Shown here in pieces: positions 49,701-51,122 of a DNA stretch of 64,000 nt. The DNA is taken from the NCBI GenBank assembly GCA_037043455.1, contig JAWPHD010001344.1, positions 62,001-126,000 on the forward strand, given 5' to 3'. A program made the position numbers and the translations under genes. Under the pieces are notes generated by a model. It was not told the origin of the DNA. It saw nothing but the letters and a program-made list of their open reading frames with translations, and did not search any database. Origin of the DNA: Cyrtodaria siliqua. Its lineage: Eukaryota > Mollusca > Bivalvia > Adapedonta > Hiatellidae. Positions within the stretch are counted from its first letter, which is position 1. The number at the start of each line of letters is the position of its first letter.

Positions 49701-50747
49701 GGATTAGCAAATAATACGTAATTATCATACGCGATTACAAAATATAATTACCAGTCGGTATGTTCGCTCTGCAATCAGGCAAAGCGTCGAAGTCGGTCAT
49801 CACTTTTAGATTCAGACTGATCTTTAAGCTTGCTGTTTTGCAACAGGCCGTGGCTCATACATGTACAGCTGTACAACCAACTCATTCTCGATGTCTCATT
49901 GTCCAGTAATTCTTGCTCCATGTTATTTGTGTCAGAATAGTTACATGATAAATCCATGAAGGTCTACCGGTATGATAAACTTCAACAGGGAAATTGCAGC
50001 ATGGCGGAATATATGTCATCAGCGTGGAGCGCCATCTATAGGGCAAAATTAACATGAAGGGGAGGTAACTCCATCTTGAAGGGAAATATACCTGTTGTTT
50101 TGACAAGTATTTCTTTTTCAAAGTTTTTATTATTTTAGTTTTTTTACCATTGAATTCACTTTATTGATTTAAATATGAAAATATATAACAATATGCATTT
50201 TAAAGGGTGTCAGTGGAACTTTAAAGTAGCTATCCAAGAACGCCCAAATTTTACATCATAATGTATCGTTTCTAAAACTACTGACGATGAGGTATTTATA
50301 TAACTTAATTACATCAGAATCCAAACTCTGTAGACACAGTATAAACGGTTTTAACCAGCTGGACCAAACCCCAAAACTGGAGCATCGAATTAAGGGTTAT
50401 CAACTCCTAATTCATATTACGCATATTCATTTTTGTTTTAAAATATTTAAATGTTTTATTGTATAATCGCATATCCCTGTTAAAGAGTTGCTTACTTACT
50501 TGTAACCTACAACAATTACCATAAGCACAACAACACACAATAATTGTTGTCTATAAATAGTTATTGTACGTTACAGAACAACCAGAAGTCGGACCGTGAG
50601 CAGTGTAGACAGAGGGCCGTGTTCAAACTTGCCACGAGGCTGGTGCAGGCATCCAGGAGCTCGAGACTGGACGATGACAGCCTCAGACAGTACCTCATCA
50701 GTCTGCGGAGCAAGTACGAAGACGAGCTGGTCAGTCTTGAGGAGTGA
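1717..50747 (+). CDS. MSH4: MSH4, MutS protein homologue 4 (partial, spliced, 20 exons in window)
   Basis: Meiosis-specific MutS family ATPase. Known role of the family: a nuclear MSH4-MSH5 heterodimer clamps onto Holliday junctions and promotes crossovers; it does not repair mismatches. Twenty exons join into one open frame of 680 codons plus TGA, every junction being phase-compatible with GT/AG ends. Order in the visible protein: end of connector (residues 1-60), lever and clamp (about 60-415), ATPase domain (about 415-600) with Walker A GPNMSGKST at 431-439, signature [10 protein letters not shown] at 481-490, Walker [11 protein letters not shown] at 506-515 and H-loop TH at 543-544, then the C-terminal helix-turn-helix (about 630-680). 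The N-terminus is cut off by the window edge. The [10 protein letters not shown] block, the STFM signature context and the C-terminal RQRAV...LATRLVQ block point to MSH4 rather than MSH2, MSH3, MSH5 or MSH6. All catalytic residues are intact, so this looks like a functional gene despite introns full of repeats. Confidence 0.95.
1784..2986 (+). other. Intron sequence, no recognised feature
   Basis: Intron between MSH4 exons 1 and 2, before the minisatellite. AT-rich with no coding signal that I recognise; the 74-codon open frame on the minus strand (2127-2351) has no family character. Confidence 0.5.
2987..5361 (+). repeat. Minisatellite of about 40 units carrying the exon 2 splice acceptor
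   Basis: Direct tandem repeat, period mostly 53-58 bp with some longer compound units. Each unit contains a pyrimidine-rich tract ending in ctgcag (or tctacag, tgcaag), then gtactactgcctggctg, then tagtttgtttacaatctgac. The phrase gtactactgcctggctg is identical to the first 17 bases of MSH4 exon 2, and the last unit runs straight into that exon. I count about 39 copies of the acceptor-like junction before the real one. The last third is the most homogeneous. Confidence 0.95.
5362..5483 (+). CDS. MSH4: MSH4 exon 2 (YYCLAA block)
   Basis: Encodes [19 protein letters not shown] and on to GSENTTMI, a hallmark of MSH4 at the connector to lever transition. The acceptor tctattttctgcag at 5348-5361 is the last unit of a tandem array in which this acceptor plus the first 17 exon bases are repeated about 40 times. 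The donor gtatgc starts at 5484. Length 122 nt: one base completing Lys, 40 codons, and one base carried to exon 3. Confidence 0.93.
5484..6296 (+). other. Intron, no recognised feature
   Basis: AT-rich intron between exons 2 and 3. The open frames seen on either strand are not supported by any family resemblance. Confidence 0.5.
6297..6440 (+). CDS. MSH4: MSH4 exon 3 (lever domain)
   Basis: Acceptor acatttcag ends at 6296 and donor gtgacc begins at 6441. The product includes [20 protein letters not shown] and [20 protein letters not shown], the start of the MutS lever domain that is conserved in all MutS proteins (NLEL and T..GxRxLR motifs). The single base G at the end joins AC of exon 4 to give Asp. 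Confidence 0.94.
6441..6870 (+). other. Intron segment before a SINE-like copy
   Basis: Intron between exons 3 and 4. It contains a short phrase, about 6711-6800, that could be read as coding ([19 protein letters not shown]) but is not needed to join exons 3 and 4, which match the family directly. Confidence 0.4.
6871..7288 (+). mobile_element. SINE-like repeat family S1, copy a (full length)
   Basis: Starts with a GC-rich nested palindrome (6871-6909: ccccgtg...cacgggg enclosing cgggggcccccg), followed by a conserved body and a tail of tandem caatt. The same sequence recurs at 17286, 53376, 53951, 55505 and 60153. An RNA polymerase III B-box-like phrase (ggttctaggcc) occurs in the body. The 71-codon open frame on its minus strand (7021-7236) is retained in other copies. 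Family name unknown; a SINE or the 3' end of a LINE are the options. Confidence 0.75.
7289..7766 (+). other. Intron, no recognised feature
   Basis: Rest of the intron before exon 4. AT-rich, nothing recognised. Confidence 0.5.
7767..8038 (+). CDS. MSH4: MSH4 exon 4 (lever domain)
   Basis: The largest exon, 272 nt. Acceptor tatcag ends at 7766, donor gtatgg starts at 8039. It encodes [20 protein letters not shown] through [37 protein letters not shown] and LLKASYK. The SRFLD and KHTLELV blocks are typical of MSH4. The exon ends in phase 0. Confidence 0.94.
8039..8476 (+). other. Intron, no recognised feature
   Basis: Intron between exons 4 and 5, very AT-rich, without a repeat I can match elsewhere in the window. 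Confidence 0.5.
8477..8596 (+). CDS. MSH4: MSH4 exon 5
   Basis: Acceptor caccag ends at 8476 and donor gtatgt begins at 8597. Forty codons in phase 0 give [20 protein letters not shown] and [20 protein letters not shown]. The upstream polypyrimidine tract is poor (atatacaccag). The next recognisable large exon cannot be joined directly in phase, because it begins with two bases of a split codon; this is what revealed the micro-exon at 10062. Confidence 0.92.
8655..9115 (+). mobile_element. Tandem-monomer element, two diverged units
   Basis: Begins with a short imperfect hairpin, then cactgtccgtgcatg and two diverged monomers of roughly 150 bp, each with cttcacacaaatgttcatcac and aggtcaaaggtcaa. 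It ends near gtcccatggacacatttgtt. Related arrays lie at 15612 and 43244, and diverged fragments at 19790-20150 and 25355-25600. Confidence 0.65.
9500..9682 (+). mobile_element. SINE-like family S2 copy
   Basis: tRNA-like head (gagctggtggtgcagtggat), a core with ggttctacccaggaaaaatg and ggtggtctgcctctaccac, and a tail with caaacaaacac. The core matches 13330-13450 and, on the minus strand, 39486-39738. Confidence 0.65.
9691..9870 (+). mobile_element. SINE-like family S3 copy
   Basis: Runs from atggggacataaaccgg to gttaaataacattcaattc. The minus strand of 44385-44580 carries the same order of phrases. The tail cattcaattc resembles the S1 tail. It directly follows an S2 copy. Confidence 0.6.
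10062..10074 (+). CDS. MSH4: MSH4 micro-exon 6 (13 nt)
   Basis: Thirteen bases, CCAAATATAAATG, encode P-N-I-N plus the first base of Gly. The upstream context is a long T-rich tract ending in tatag (10057-10061) and the donor is gtaatg (10075). Joining exon 5 (phase 0) to this and then to exon 7 (GT CTT TTG) gives [16 protein letters not shown], which restores both the frame and the roughly five residues (SNINE in human, from memory) that are otherwise missing. A second exon of the same length occurs in this gene. Confidence 0.85.
10284..10465 (+). mobile_element. MITE, about 182 bp, with terminal inverted repeats
   Basis: The left end agggctattccattaaaaca is repeated in inverse at the right end (tgttttaacggaataatgg...gggatagccct) with a short insertion in the right arm. 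There is no coding capacity. It lies in the MSH4 intron after micro-exon 6. Confidence 0.7.
10466..11132 (+). other. Intron, no recognised feature
   Basis: AT-rich intron between micro-exon 6 and exon 7. The 75-codon frame at 10499-10726 has no recognisable character. Confidence 0.45.
11133..11360 (+). mobile_element. Tc1/mariner-type MITE, 228 bp
   Basis: Terminal inverted repeats of about 31 bp: tactactcaaaatttgctaa at the left and its complement at 11342-11360. Each end is flanked by TA (11131-11132 and 11361-11362), the target duplication of the Tc1/mariner superfamily. No coding sequence. Confidence 0.85.
11667..11720 (+). CDS. MSH4: MSH4 exon 7
   Basis: Acceptor tttacag ends at 11666, donor gtatag begins at 11721. 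Encodes [18 protein letters not shown] (the Gly being shared with micro-exon 6). The [14 protein letters not shown] block is one of the most conserved of MSH4. The trailing G joins AC of exon 8 to give Asp. Confidence 0.93.
11721..12171 (+). other. Intron, no recognised feature
   Basis: Intron between exons 7 and 8, upstream of a hAT-like element. Nothing recognised. Confidence 0.45.
12177..13259 (+). mobile_element. hAT-like non-autonomous element, 1083 bp
   Basis: Terminal inverted repeats cagggtttgacattaac at the left and gttaatgtcaaaccctg at the right (17 of 17). Both ends are directly flanked by CATTG (12172-12176 and 13260-13264), a 5-bp duplication. The arms continue with phrases such as ttgtccacttgtc. 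No transposase is encoded. hAT-like is inferred from the shape of the terminus. Confidence 0.82.
13330..13450 (+). mobile_element. SINE-like family S2 fragment
   Basis: Core phrases ggttctacccaggagtaatg and ggtctgcctcaaccat match the S2 copy at 9500. The head is missing. Confidence 0.6.
13809..13993 (+). CDS. MSH4: MSH4 exon 8 (clamp region)
   Basis: Acceptor ggttatag ends at 13808. Encodes [20 protein letters not shown], then [28 protein letters not shown] and DL. The SSARGF.IQ motif and the FIKV.K.KN.FSFT.ADL block identify it. The donor gtactt at 13994 is a weak match to the consensus, but the junction in phase 0 to the micro-exon at 15365 (IKMN) matches the family exactly. Confidence 0.9.
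14271..15268 (+). repeat. 30-bp minisatellite, about 32 units
   Basis: Unit gttacctgtaaacaataatg plus ggagatagca, directly repeated with variants (gggagatatca, tgagagatagcatga). A higher-order block, from a unit ending gcatgagttacctg to a shorter one, recurs at about 14820, 15050 and 15150. It lies in the intron between MSH4 exon 8 and micro-exon 9 and ends about 100 bp before the micro-exon. Confidence 0.95.
15365..15377 (+). CDS. MSH4: MSH4 micro-exon 9 (13 nt)
   Basis: Thirteen bases, ATAAAAATGAATG, encode I-K-M-N plus one base. Acceptor ttgtttcag ends at 15364 and a near-perfect donor gtaagt follows at 15378. Spliced between exons 8 and 10 it gives [20 protein letters not shown], matching the vertebrate order ADL-IKMNE (from memory). 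It lies about 100 bp downstream of the 30-bp minisatellite. Confidence 0.9.
15612..16610 (+). mobile_element. Hairpin-headed tandem-monomer element with about four units
   Basis: Begins with a near-perfect hairpin (ggctcccccacac aaa gtgtggtaggggagcc), then tgtccgtctgt repeats, then units of about 145 bp starting at aaacgatgtccgatcaataa and ending in ggtcaaaggtcaaggttgcg. It ends near ttttgtcccatggacaataa. A T/A-only block (16262-16370) and a foreign ggtcggccccttaaaa piece interrupt the last unit. Confidence 0.75.
16994..17059 (+). mobile_element. Miniature 52-bp palindromic insertion
   Basis: Two perfect 13-bp inverted arms, cagggtcgatata (17001-17013) and tatatcgaccctg (17040-17052), enclose a 26-bp AT-rich core. 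GTCTGTT directly abuts both sides (16994-17000 and 17053-17059), as expected of a target-site duplication. Confidence 0.7.
17286..17675 (+). mobile_element. SINE-like family S1, copy b (diverged)
   Basis: Same body and caattcaattcaattc tail as the copy at 6871. The 5' palindrome is decayed (cccccatgtggttgccgggg). Small indels destroy the open frames kept in other copies. Confidence 0.72.
17884..17929 (+). CDS. MSH4: MSH4 exon 10
   Basis: Short exon of 46 nt. Acceptor catttgcag ends at 17883; donor gtgagt begins at 17930. Encodes (D)[14 protein letters not shown] and two bases of Ile. It corresponds to the helical clamp segment just before the return of the lever. Confidence 0.9.
18406..18530 (+). 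CDS. MSH4: MSH4 exon 11
   Basis: Acceptor tattgcag ends at 18405; donor gtaaga begins at 18531. Encodes (I)[19 protein letters not shown], then [20 protein letters not shown] and DF. The ML.SFAHA motif is the conserved link from lever to ATPase domain in MutS proteins. Confidence 0.94.
18531..19355 (+). other. Intron, no recognised feature
   Basis: Intron between exons 11 and 12. It contains a short local duplication near 19060 (ctaggtgcttattccaat twice) and otherwise nothing I recognise. Confidence 0.45.
19356..19450 (+). CDS. MSH4: MSH4 exon 12
   Basis: Acceptor tgttttag ends at 19355; donor gtaagt begins at 19451. Encodes [20 protein letters not shown] and [12 protein letters not shown], containing the ARHP.LE motif that opens the ATPase domain of MutS family proteins. 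Confidence 0.94.
19451..20174 (+). other. Intron with a degraded tandem-monomer fragment
   Basis: From about 19790 to 20150 the sequence is a decayed relative of the 8655 element (caaacaaatgttaaccacaa, gggtcatacttggaggtcaa). Nothing else is recognised. Confidence 0.5.
20175..20222 (+). CDS. MSH4: MSH4 exon 13 (first half of Walker A)
   Basis: Sixteen codons: [16 protein letters not shown]. Acceptor tatttcag ends at 20174; donor gtaagt begins at 20223. The exon ends inside the nucleotide-binding P-loop, so GPNM is separated from SGKST (exon 14) by a 3.3-kb intron that contains a 2.9-kb terminal-inverted-repeat element. Confidence 0.95.
20324..23257 (+). mobile_element. Large TIR element, 2.9 kb, with subterminal repeats
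   Basis: Left end gtcctactaaataccgctaa, right end complementary (tggtatttagtaggac). Both ends are enriched for ctaaggaccac units in opposite orientation. It fills most of the intron that splits Walker A. No transposase is readable, only short frames, so it is non-autonomous or decayed. A clear target duplication was not found, so the superfamily is open. Confidence 0.75.
21631..22265 (+). mobile_element. Nested TIR element, 635 bp
   Basis: Left end taattaccttgttctcaggc, right end gcctgagaaccaggtaatta: complementary at all but one of the first 20 positions. Just inside each end is a cgcccgcccgcat or complementary phrase. It is nested inside the 2.9-kb element. Confidence 0.75.
23528..23695 (+). 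CDS. MSH4: MSH4 exon 14 (second half of Walker A, signature loop)
   Basis: Begins [20 protein letters not shown], continues through [20 protein letters not shown] and ends in [16 protein letters not shown]. It therefore holds the Walker A lysine and the ST-rich signature loop that reaches across the dimer to the partner nucleotide. Acceptor aattgtag ends at 23527 and donor gtatgt begins at 23696. The Ser-Gly-Lys-Ser codons (AGT GGT AAG TCA) create a strong GGTAAGT cryptic donor within the exon. Confidence 0.96.
23696..24387 (+). other. Intron, no recognised feature
   Basis: Intron between exons 14 and 15. A purine-rich stretch lies near 24060-24240; nothing else is recognised. Confidence 0.45.
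24388..24460 (+). CDS. MSH4: MSH4 exon 15 (Walker B)
   Basis: Encodes [20 protein letters not shown] then ELGR and one base of Gly. Acceptor tgtgtcag ends at 24387, donor gtaagg begins at 24461. The last 58 nt of the exon plus 13 nt after the splice point form the unit of an eight-copy 71-bp array. The first copy is taken as the true exon because only it adjoins a proper acceptor and the MKEI residues. Confidence 0.94.
24403..24967 (+). repeat. Eight-copy 71-bp tandem duplication of the Walker B exon end and its donor
   Basis: Copies begin at 24403, 24474, 24545, 24616, 24687, 24758, 24829 and 24900, an exact 71-bp period. Each comprises the last 58 nt of MSH4 exon 15, encoding [16 protein letters not shown], then gtaaggttacacg. 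The first copy is the true exon; the others keep the DELGRG coding phrase and the gtaagg donor but lack the exon's acceptor. Copies 7 and 8 share cacc-ctt-atg and copy 8 has decayed (gacaagctcggcagaagtaa). Confidence 0.95.
24968..25777 (+). other. Intron with a hairpin-headed repeat fragment
   Basis: About 25330-25600 starts with a hairpin-like head (ccctgctttcacaaagtgaa...cgggggg) followed by atcacattgtccg, as in the tandem-monomer elements; the 126-codon frame here is part of it. Nothing else is recognised. Confidence 0.5.
25778..25842 (+). CDS. MSH4: MSH4 exon 16
   Basis: Acceptor tctttatag ends at 25777, donor gtaaga begins at 25843. Encodes (G)[19 protein letters not shown] and LK. It completes the DELGRGT motif after Walker B. 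The EEG.G.CYA.CEYLL block is specific to MSH4. Confidence 0.94.
26285..26432 (-). mobile_element. tRNA-derived SINE fragment (S2-like)
   Basis: On the minus strand, 26432-26360 is a 73-nt tRNA-like head with A-box tggtctagtggtagagcg, an anticodon stem TTGGA/TCCAA and B-box gggttcgattcccg. The acceptor stem does not pair well, so it is not a functional tRNA. After it come phrases such as actggttctacccagg that belong to the S2 core. Confidence 0.7.
26608..26678 (+). CDS. MSH4: MSH4 exon 17 (H-loop)
   Basis: Acceptor gatatttcag ends at 26607; donor gtaagt begins at 26679. Encodes [20 protein letters not shown] and NVE. It contains the invariant TH of the H-loop that contacts the gamma phosphate. 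The intron that follows is nearly all one 44-bp tandem array. Confidence 0.95.
26791..29075 (+). repeat. 44-bp minisatellite, about 50 units
   Basis: Unit cacagtctgtctagacagca plus ttatgaacaggacatgctctctgt, period 44 bp. The first half is almost perfectly homogeneous, with two main variants (gtctagaca and gtcttgaca/gtcataaca); the second half is more diverged. Every unit contains a ctctctgtcacag phrase that looks like a 3' splice site. It fills the intron between MSH4 exons 17 and 18 and stops about 45 bp before the exon 18 acceptor. Confidence 0.95.
29119..29222 (+). CDS. MSH4: MSH4 exon 18
   Basis: Acceptor tctctcactttcag ends at 29118; donor gtaaac begins at 29223. Encodes (N)[19 protein letters not shown], then [16 protein letters not shown]. 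The Y.Y.L..G.....YG pattern is the usual end of the MutS ATPase core. Confidence 0.93.
29223..29990 (+). other. Intron, no recognised feature
   Basis: Start of the 8.3-kb intron between exons 18 and 19. AT-rich. The open frame at 29520-29795 shows no family character. Confidence 0.45.
29991..30163 (+). pseudogene. LINE reverse transcriptase, N-terminal piece
   Basis: Reads [20 protein letters not shown], then [20 protein letters not shown] and [18 protein letters not shown], the early RT motifs of jockey/I-like non-LTR retrotransposons ([14 protein letters not shown]...). It is interrupted at about 30164 by a Helentron-like element, after which the same protein resumes at 32748. No endonuclease domain is seen upstream, so the LINE is 5' truncated. 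Confidence 0.85.
30164..32747 (+). mobile_element. Helentron/pearl-like element H1, about 2.6 kb
   Basis: Left end tagctctactggccgaaggc, a hairpin (actggcc ga aggccag), followed by gtccgtcgtccgtccg. The interior is an array of about a dozen monomers of roughly 162 bp, each with gatctttaccaaactt, gacaagttcgaaaaccagcc and ggagttatggcccttg. The right end is gccagtagagcgaccacagg with a terminal hairpin (aggccc tctt gggcct) and cttgttt. The outer ends form an inverted pair (gctctactggc / gccagtagagc). No Rep/helicase is present, so it is non-autonomous; the class call is by architecture. Confidence 0.75.
32748..34638 (+). pseudogene. LINE (jockey/I-like) RT, RNase H and C-terminal finger, broken
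   Basis: Continues the RT of 29991: [20 protein letters not shown], then [20 protein letters not shown], the catalytic LYVDD at about 33058, and FKFSKSKT. Downstream are KLDYGSIVY and AFRTSP, an RNase H remnant (SDS near 33820; [18 protein letters not shown] near 33950) and a C-terminal block with [15 protein letters not shown] and C..C....VKHILLE. At least three frameshifts (near 32920, 33090 and 33390) and in-frame stops make it non-functional. The 3' end has gccgtaaaacaccattcatt, a tail of attc repeats. Confidence 0.88.
34814..35571 (+). mobile_element. TIR element, 758 bp
   Basis: Perfect 24-bp terminal inverted repeats beginning tactgtaagaaatgattatt at 34814 and ending in the exact complement at 35571. 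No coding capacity. The interior repeats ttagcgc and related motifs. Superfamily not determined. Confidence 0.82.
35572..36191 (+). other. Intron with a SINE tail fragment
   Basis: About 35808-35880 is, on the minus strand, the S2-type tail (gatgtaaaacaccatacaaa, caaacaaac). Phrases like gagttatggcccttag near 35700 are a lone monomer remnant. Nothing else is recognised. Confidence 0.5.
36192..37305 (+). mobile_element. Helentron/pearl-like element H2, 1.1 kb
   Basis: Complete copy of the H1 family: left hairpin ctactggccttgggccagca, gtccgttgtccgtccg, about six monomers with ggagttatggcccttgattt, and right end gccagtagagcgtccacagg with gcccTCTTgggcctcttgt. Two adjacent monomers (about 36830 and 36990) are nearly identical, showing recent expansion. 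It ends about 200 bp before MSH4 exon 19. Confidence 0.78.
37513..37601 (+). CDS. MSH4: MSH4 exon 19
   Basis: Acceptor ccctatttcag ends at 37512. Encodes [20 protein letters not shown] and ALKISEEKQ. The donor gttacc at 37602 is weak apart from GT, but the phase-0 junction to exon 20 gives a C-terminus of the same spacing as vertebrate MSH4 (from memory). The intron before it (8.3 kb) contains a LINE and two Helentron-like elements; the one after it is 13 kb. Confidence 0.9.
37730..38002 (+). mobile_element. MITE, 273 bp, packed with CTTAAGT motifs
   Basis: Terminal inverted repeats ctggcgccggtttcaccaac and gttggtgaaatcggcgccag (19 of 20). The interior carries many copies of acttaag/cttaagt in both orientations. 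It begins 129 bp after the exon 19 donor. GTT flanks both sides and may be a 3-bp target duplication. Confidence 0.8.
38050..38135 (-). repeat. Dispersed repeat with cgcatattca end, copy 3
   Basis: On the minus strand it reads tttaaccagctaggcctcaa, aactcataactaattttacg and catattcaatctccggtatt, as in the copies at 50335 and 56618. Confidence 0.6.
38430..39480 (+). mobile_element. Tandem-monomer element with aaggtcaaggtcat units
   Basis: Starts near tgtctcgcccacgatagtgg, then diverged units of about 175 bp with tgatacttggtcatatgt, aaggtcaaggtcatattttg and cttaaccttggttaggt. It ends in two different units with cctagggtcaaggtca. No coding capacity. Related in design to the 8655 and 43244 elements. 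Confidence 0.6.
39486..39738 (-). mobile_element. SINE-like family S2, full-length copy
   Basis: On the minus strand: a tRNA-like head (gccgccgtggtcgagggttt with a B-box-like aagttcgaattcc), the S2 core (gtactggttctactcaggag and gtggtctgcctccaccac) and a tail aatgacgttaaacaccaaac followed by aaac repeats. This is the most complete copy of the family in the window. Confidence 0.72.
40200..42650 (+). mobile_element. Helentron/pearl-like element H3, 2.45 kb, interrupted
   Basis: Left end ttagctctaaaggccagtag and gtccgtcatccg; monomers with accaaacttgaccagattat and gccagatcggaccagtaaca; then other monomer types (cggagcataacttcaaaact). The right end is a diverged gatacaggccctcttgggct with tcttgttta. 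A 502-bp piggyBac-type element interrupts it at 41052. Confidence 0.7.
41052..41553 (+). mobile_element. piggyBac-type MITE, 502 bp, with TTAA duplication
   Basis: Perfect terminal inverted repeats agggacactgtccgtaa / ttacggacagtgtccct. TTAA abuts both ends (41048-41051 and 41554-41557). Removing it restores the monomer phrase ccctttaaaggttttaat, which occurs intact elsewhere. The interior includes a decayed tRNA-like stretch (gcccgcttagctcagtcggg, 41312-41331, and gagttcaaaccc). Confidence 0.88.
42960..44330 (+). mobile_element. hAT-like element, 1371 bp
   Basis: Left end tagtgttgggaatcgg, right end cgaaacaacacta; short terminal inverted repeats followed by clusters of atcgattaa/tgatcgatc in both arms. 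Flanked by ctgtctgc (42952-42959) and ctgtttgc (44331-44338), an 8-bp duplication with one change. No transposase. It contains a further tandem array. Confidence 0.75.
43244..44200 (+). mobile_element. Tandem-monomer array with five units, nested in the hAT-like element
   Basis: Starts with an imperfect hairpin (gcccccaaagggtggc), then cagtcagtcagtcagtcag and a tttgtttgtttgttcgttcg microsatellite, then five units of about 150 bp: caataactctggcattcatg, tttcaaataacttggcacaa, ctaaggtcaaggtcacactt, agaggtcaaaggtcaaat. Confidence 0.75.
44385..44580 (-). mobile_element. SINE-like family S3 copy
   Basis: On the minus strand it runs gatggggacatataccggg to gagccattaaacaacattca, in the same order as the + strand copy at 9691. 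It interrupts a monomer. Confidence 0.65.
44969..45090 (-). mobile_element. LINE 3' end fragment
   Basis: On the minus strand it reads gacgtgccgtaaaacaccat followed by attc repeats, preceded by caatacaacctattt; this equals the last 100 or so bases of the LINE at 34500-34638. Strongly 5' truncated. Confidence 0.75.
45226..45305 (+). repeat. Long hairpin, 37-bp arms, 6-base loop
   Basis: Left arm 45226-45262 (atagagtgtagtttcatctc to ttcatttaaaca) and right arm 45269-45305 are complementary with about four mismatches around loop cctcga. Not matched to another copy in the window. It could be a tiny MITE or a stem-loop transcript. Confidence 0.75.
45386..45660 (+). repeat. 25-bp minisatellite, exactly 11 units
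   Basis: Unit actgccatgaagtcggcttc plus agtgt. The first seven units are identical; changes (ccatg to cgatg, cggct to cagct, actgcc to actgaa) accumulate toward the right end. Confidence 0.95.
46525..47160 (+). mobile_element. Hairpin-headed tandem-monomer element, about four units
   Basis: Starts atgccccgccattcgaagaa (hairpin ccattc ga agaatgg), then catgtccgtccatgcgtccg, then units of about 150 bp with aacttgggtaattgttatcc, aatcttctccaaacttggtc and cagagttatgggccttggaa. Confidence 0.7.
47852..47946 (+). pseudogene. THAP-like zinc finger first exon, frameshifted
   Basis: ATG at 47852 opens [20 protein letters not shown], which has the C-x4-C start of a THAP DNA-binding finger (family C2CH). 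After codon 21 the reading frame leaves the expected path; a neighbouring frame, offset by two bases at a tatata run (47911-47917), gives KIPERK, the usual THAP continuation, up to a possible donor gtatgt. The rest of the finger (W, C, H) would be in a later exon and was not found. It may derive from a P-element-like transposon or a host gene. Confidence 0.45.
47947..50340. other. Intron 19 remainder, little recognised
   Basis: Mostly single-copy looking and AT-rich. A perfect cAMP-response-type palindrome tgacgtca lies at 48612-48619. Open frames on the minus strand at 49775-50121 are not recognisable. Confidence 0.4.
50335..50445 (+). repeat. Dispersed repeat with cgcatattca end, copy 1
   Basis: Shares ttaaccagctggaccaaacc, aattaagggttatcaactcc and attacgcatattcat with 56618-56735 (+) and, on the minus strand, 38050-38135. 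Possibly the terminus of an unrecognised element. It lies 130 bp before MSH4 exon 20. Confidence 0.6.
50577..50747 (+). CDS. MSH4: MSH4 exon 20 (C-terminal, with stop)
   Basis: Acceptor cgttacag ends at 50576. Encodes [40 protein letters not shown] and [16 protein letters not shown], followed by TGA at 50745-50747. This is the helix-turn-helix region that in MutS family members supports dimerisation, here with MSH5. It is more GC-rich than its surroundings. No AATAAA signal is obvious in the next 300 bases. Confidence 0.94.
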   Translation, partial: NNQKSDREQCRQRAVFKLATRLVQASRSSRLDDDSLRQYLISLRSKYEDELVSLEE

Positions 50748-51122
50748 GGGAGTTAAACGGGGTTTATAATTTGGAACACCTCCAGACACTCCTCATTTCA
50801 TGTGTAATGGGGGAAATACAAACATTTTTATGTGTATATTAATTTCTACTGTGTTTCTGTTAGCTTGATTACTTGTGTTTAAACCATTTGTTTGATATGA
50901 TTATCATTTAGGTTTGTTTAGTTCTACTGGTCAAAGGAAGAGCTGTATGTGATGTCACATCACCCTGCCATCCGTCTGTAAACTTTTCTTTTTGTCATCT
51001 CTTATTCTCCAAACACAAGGACATTCCTCCCATCATCAGGTCTAGATTGTCTAAAATGAAAAACAACTGCCTTGGGTCTGAGTTGACAGCCACATCTTAA
51101 AACCTTCATGTTCATTTTGTAA
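50748..51122 (+). other. MSH4 3' flank / presumptive 3' UTR
   Basis: Follows the stop codon. No canonical polyadenylation hexamer was seen. From about 50920 a decayed left end of the H family appears (tagttctactggtcaaagga). Confidence 0.45.

Noticed and set aside
49775..50121. Minus-strand frames of 60-79 codons as a hidden gene
   Set aside because: No domain, splice or start evidence beyond openness.
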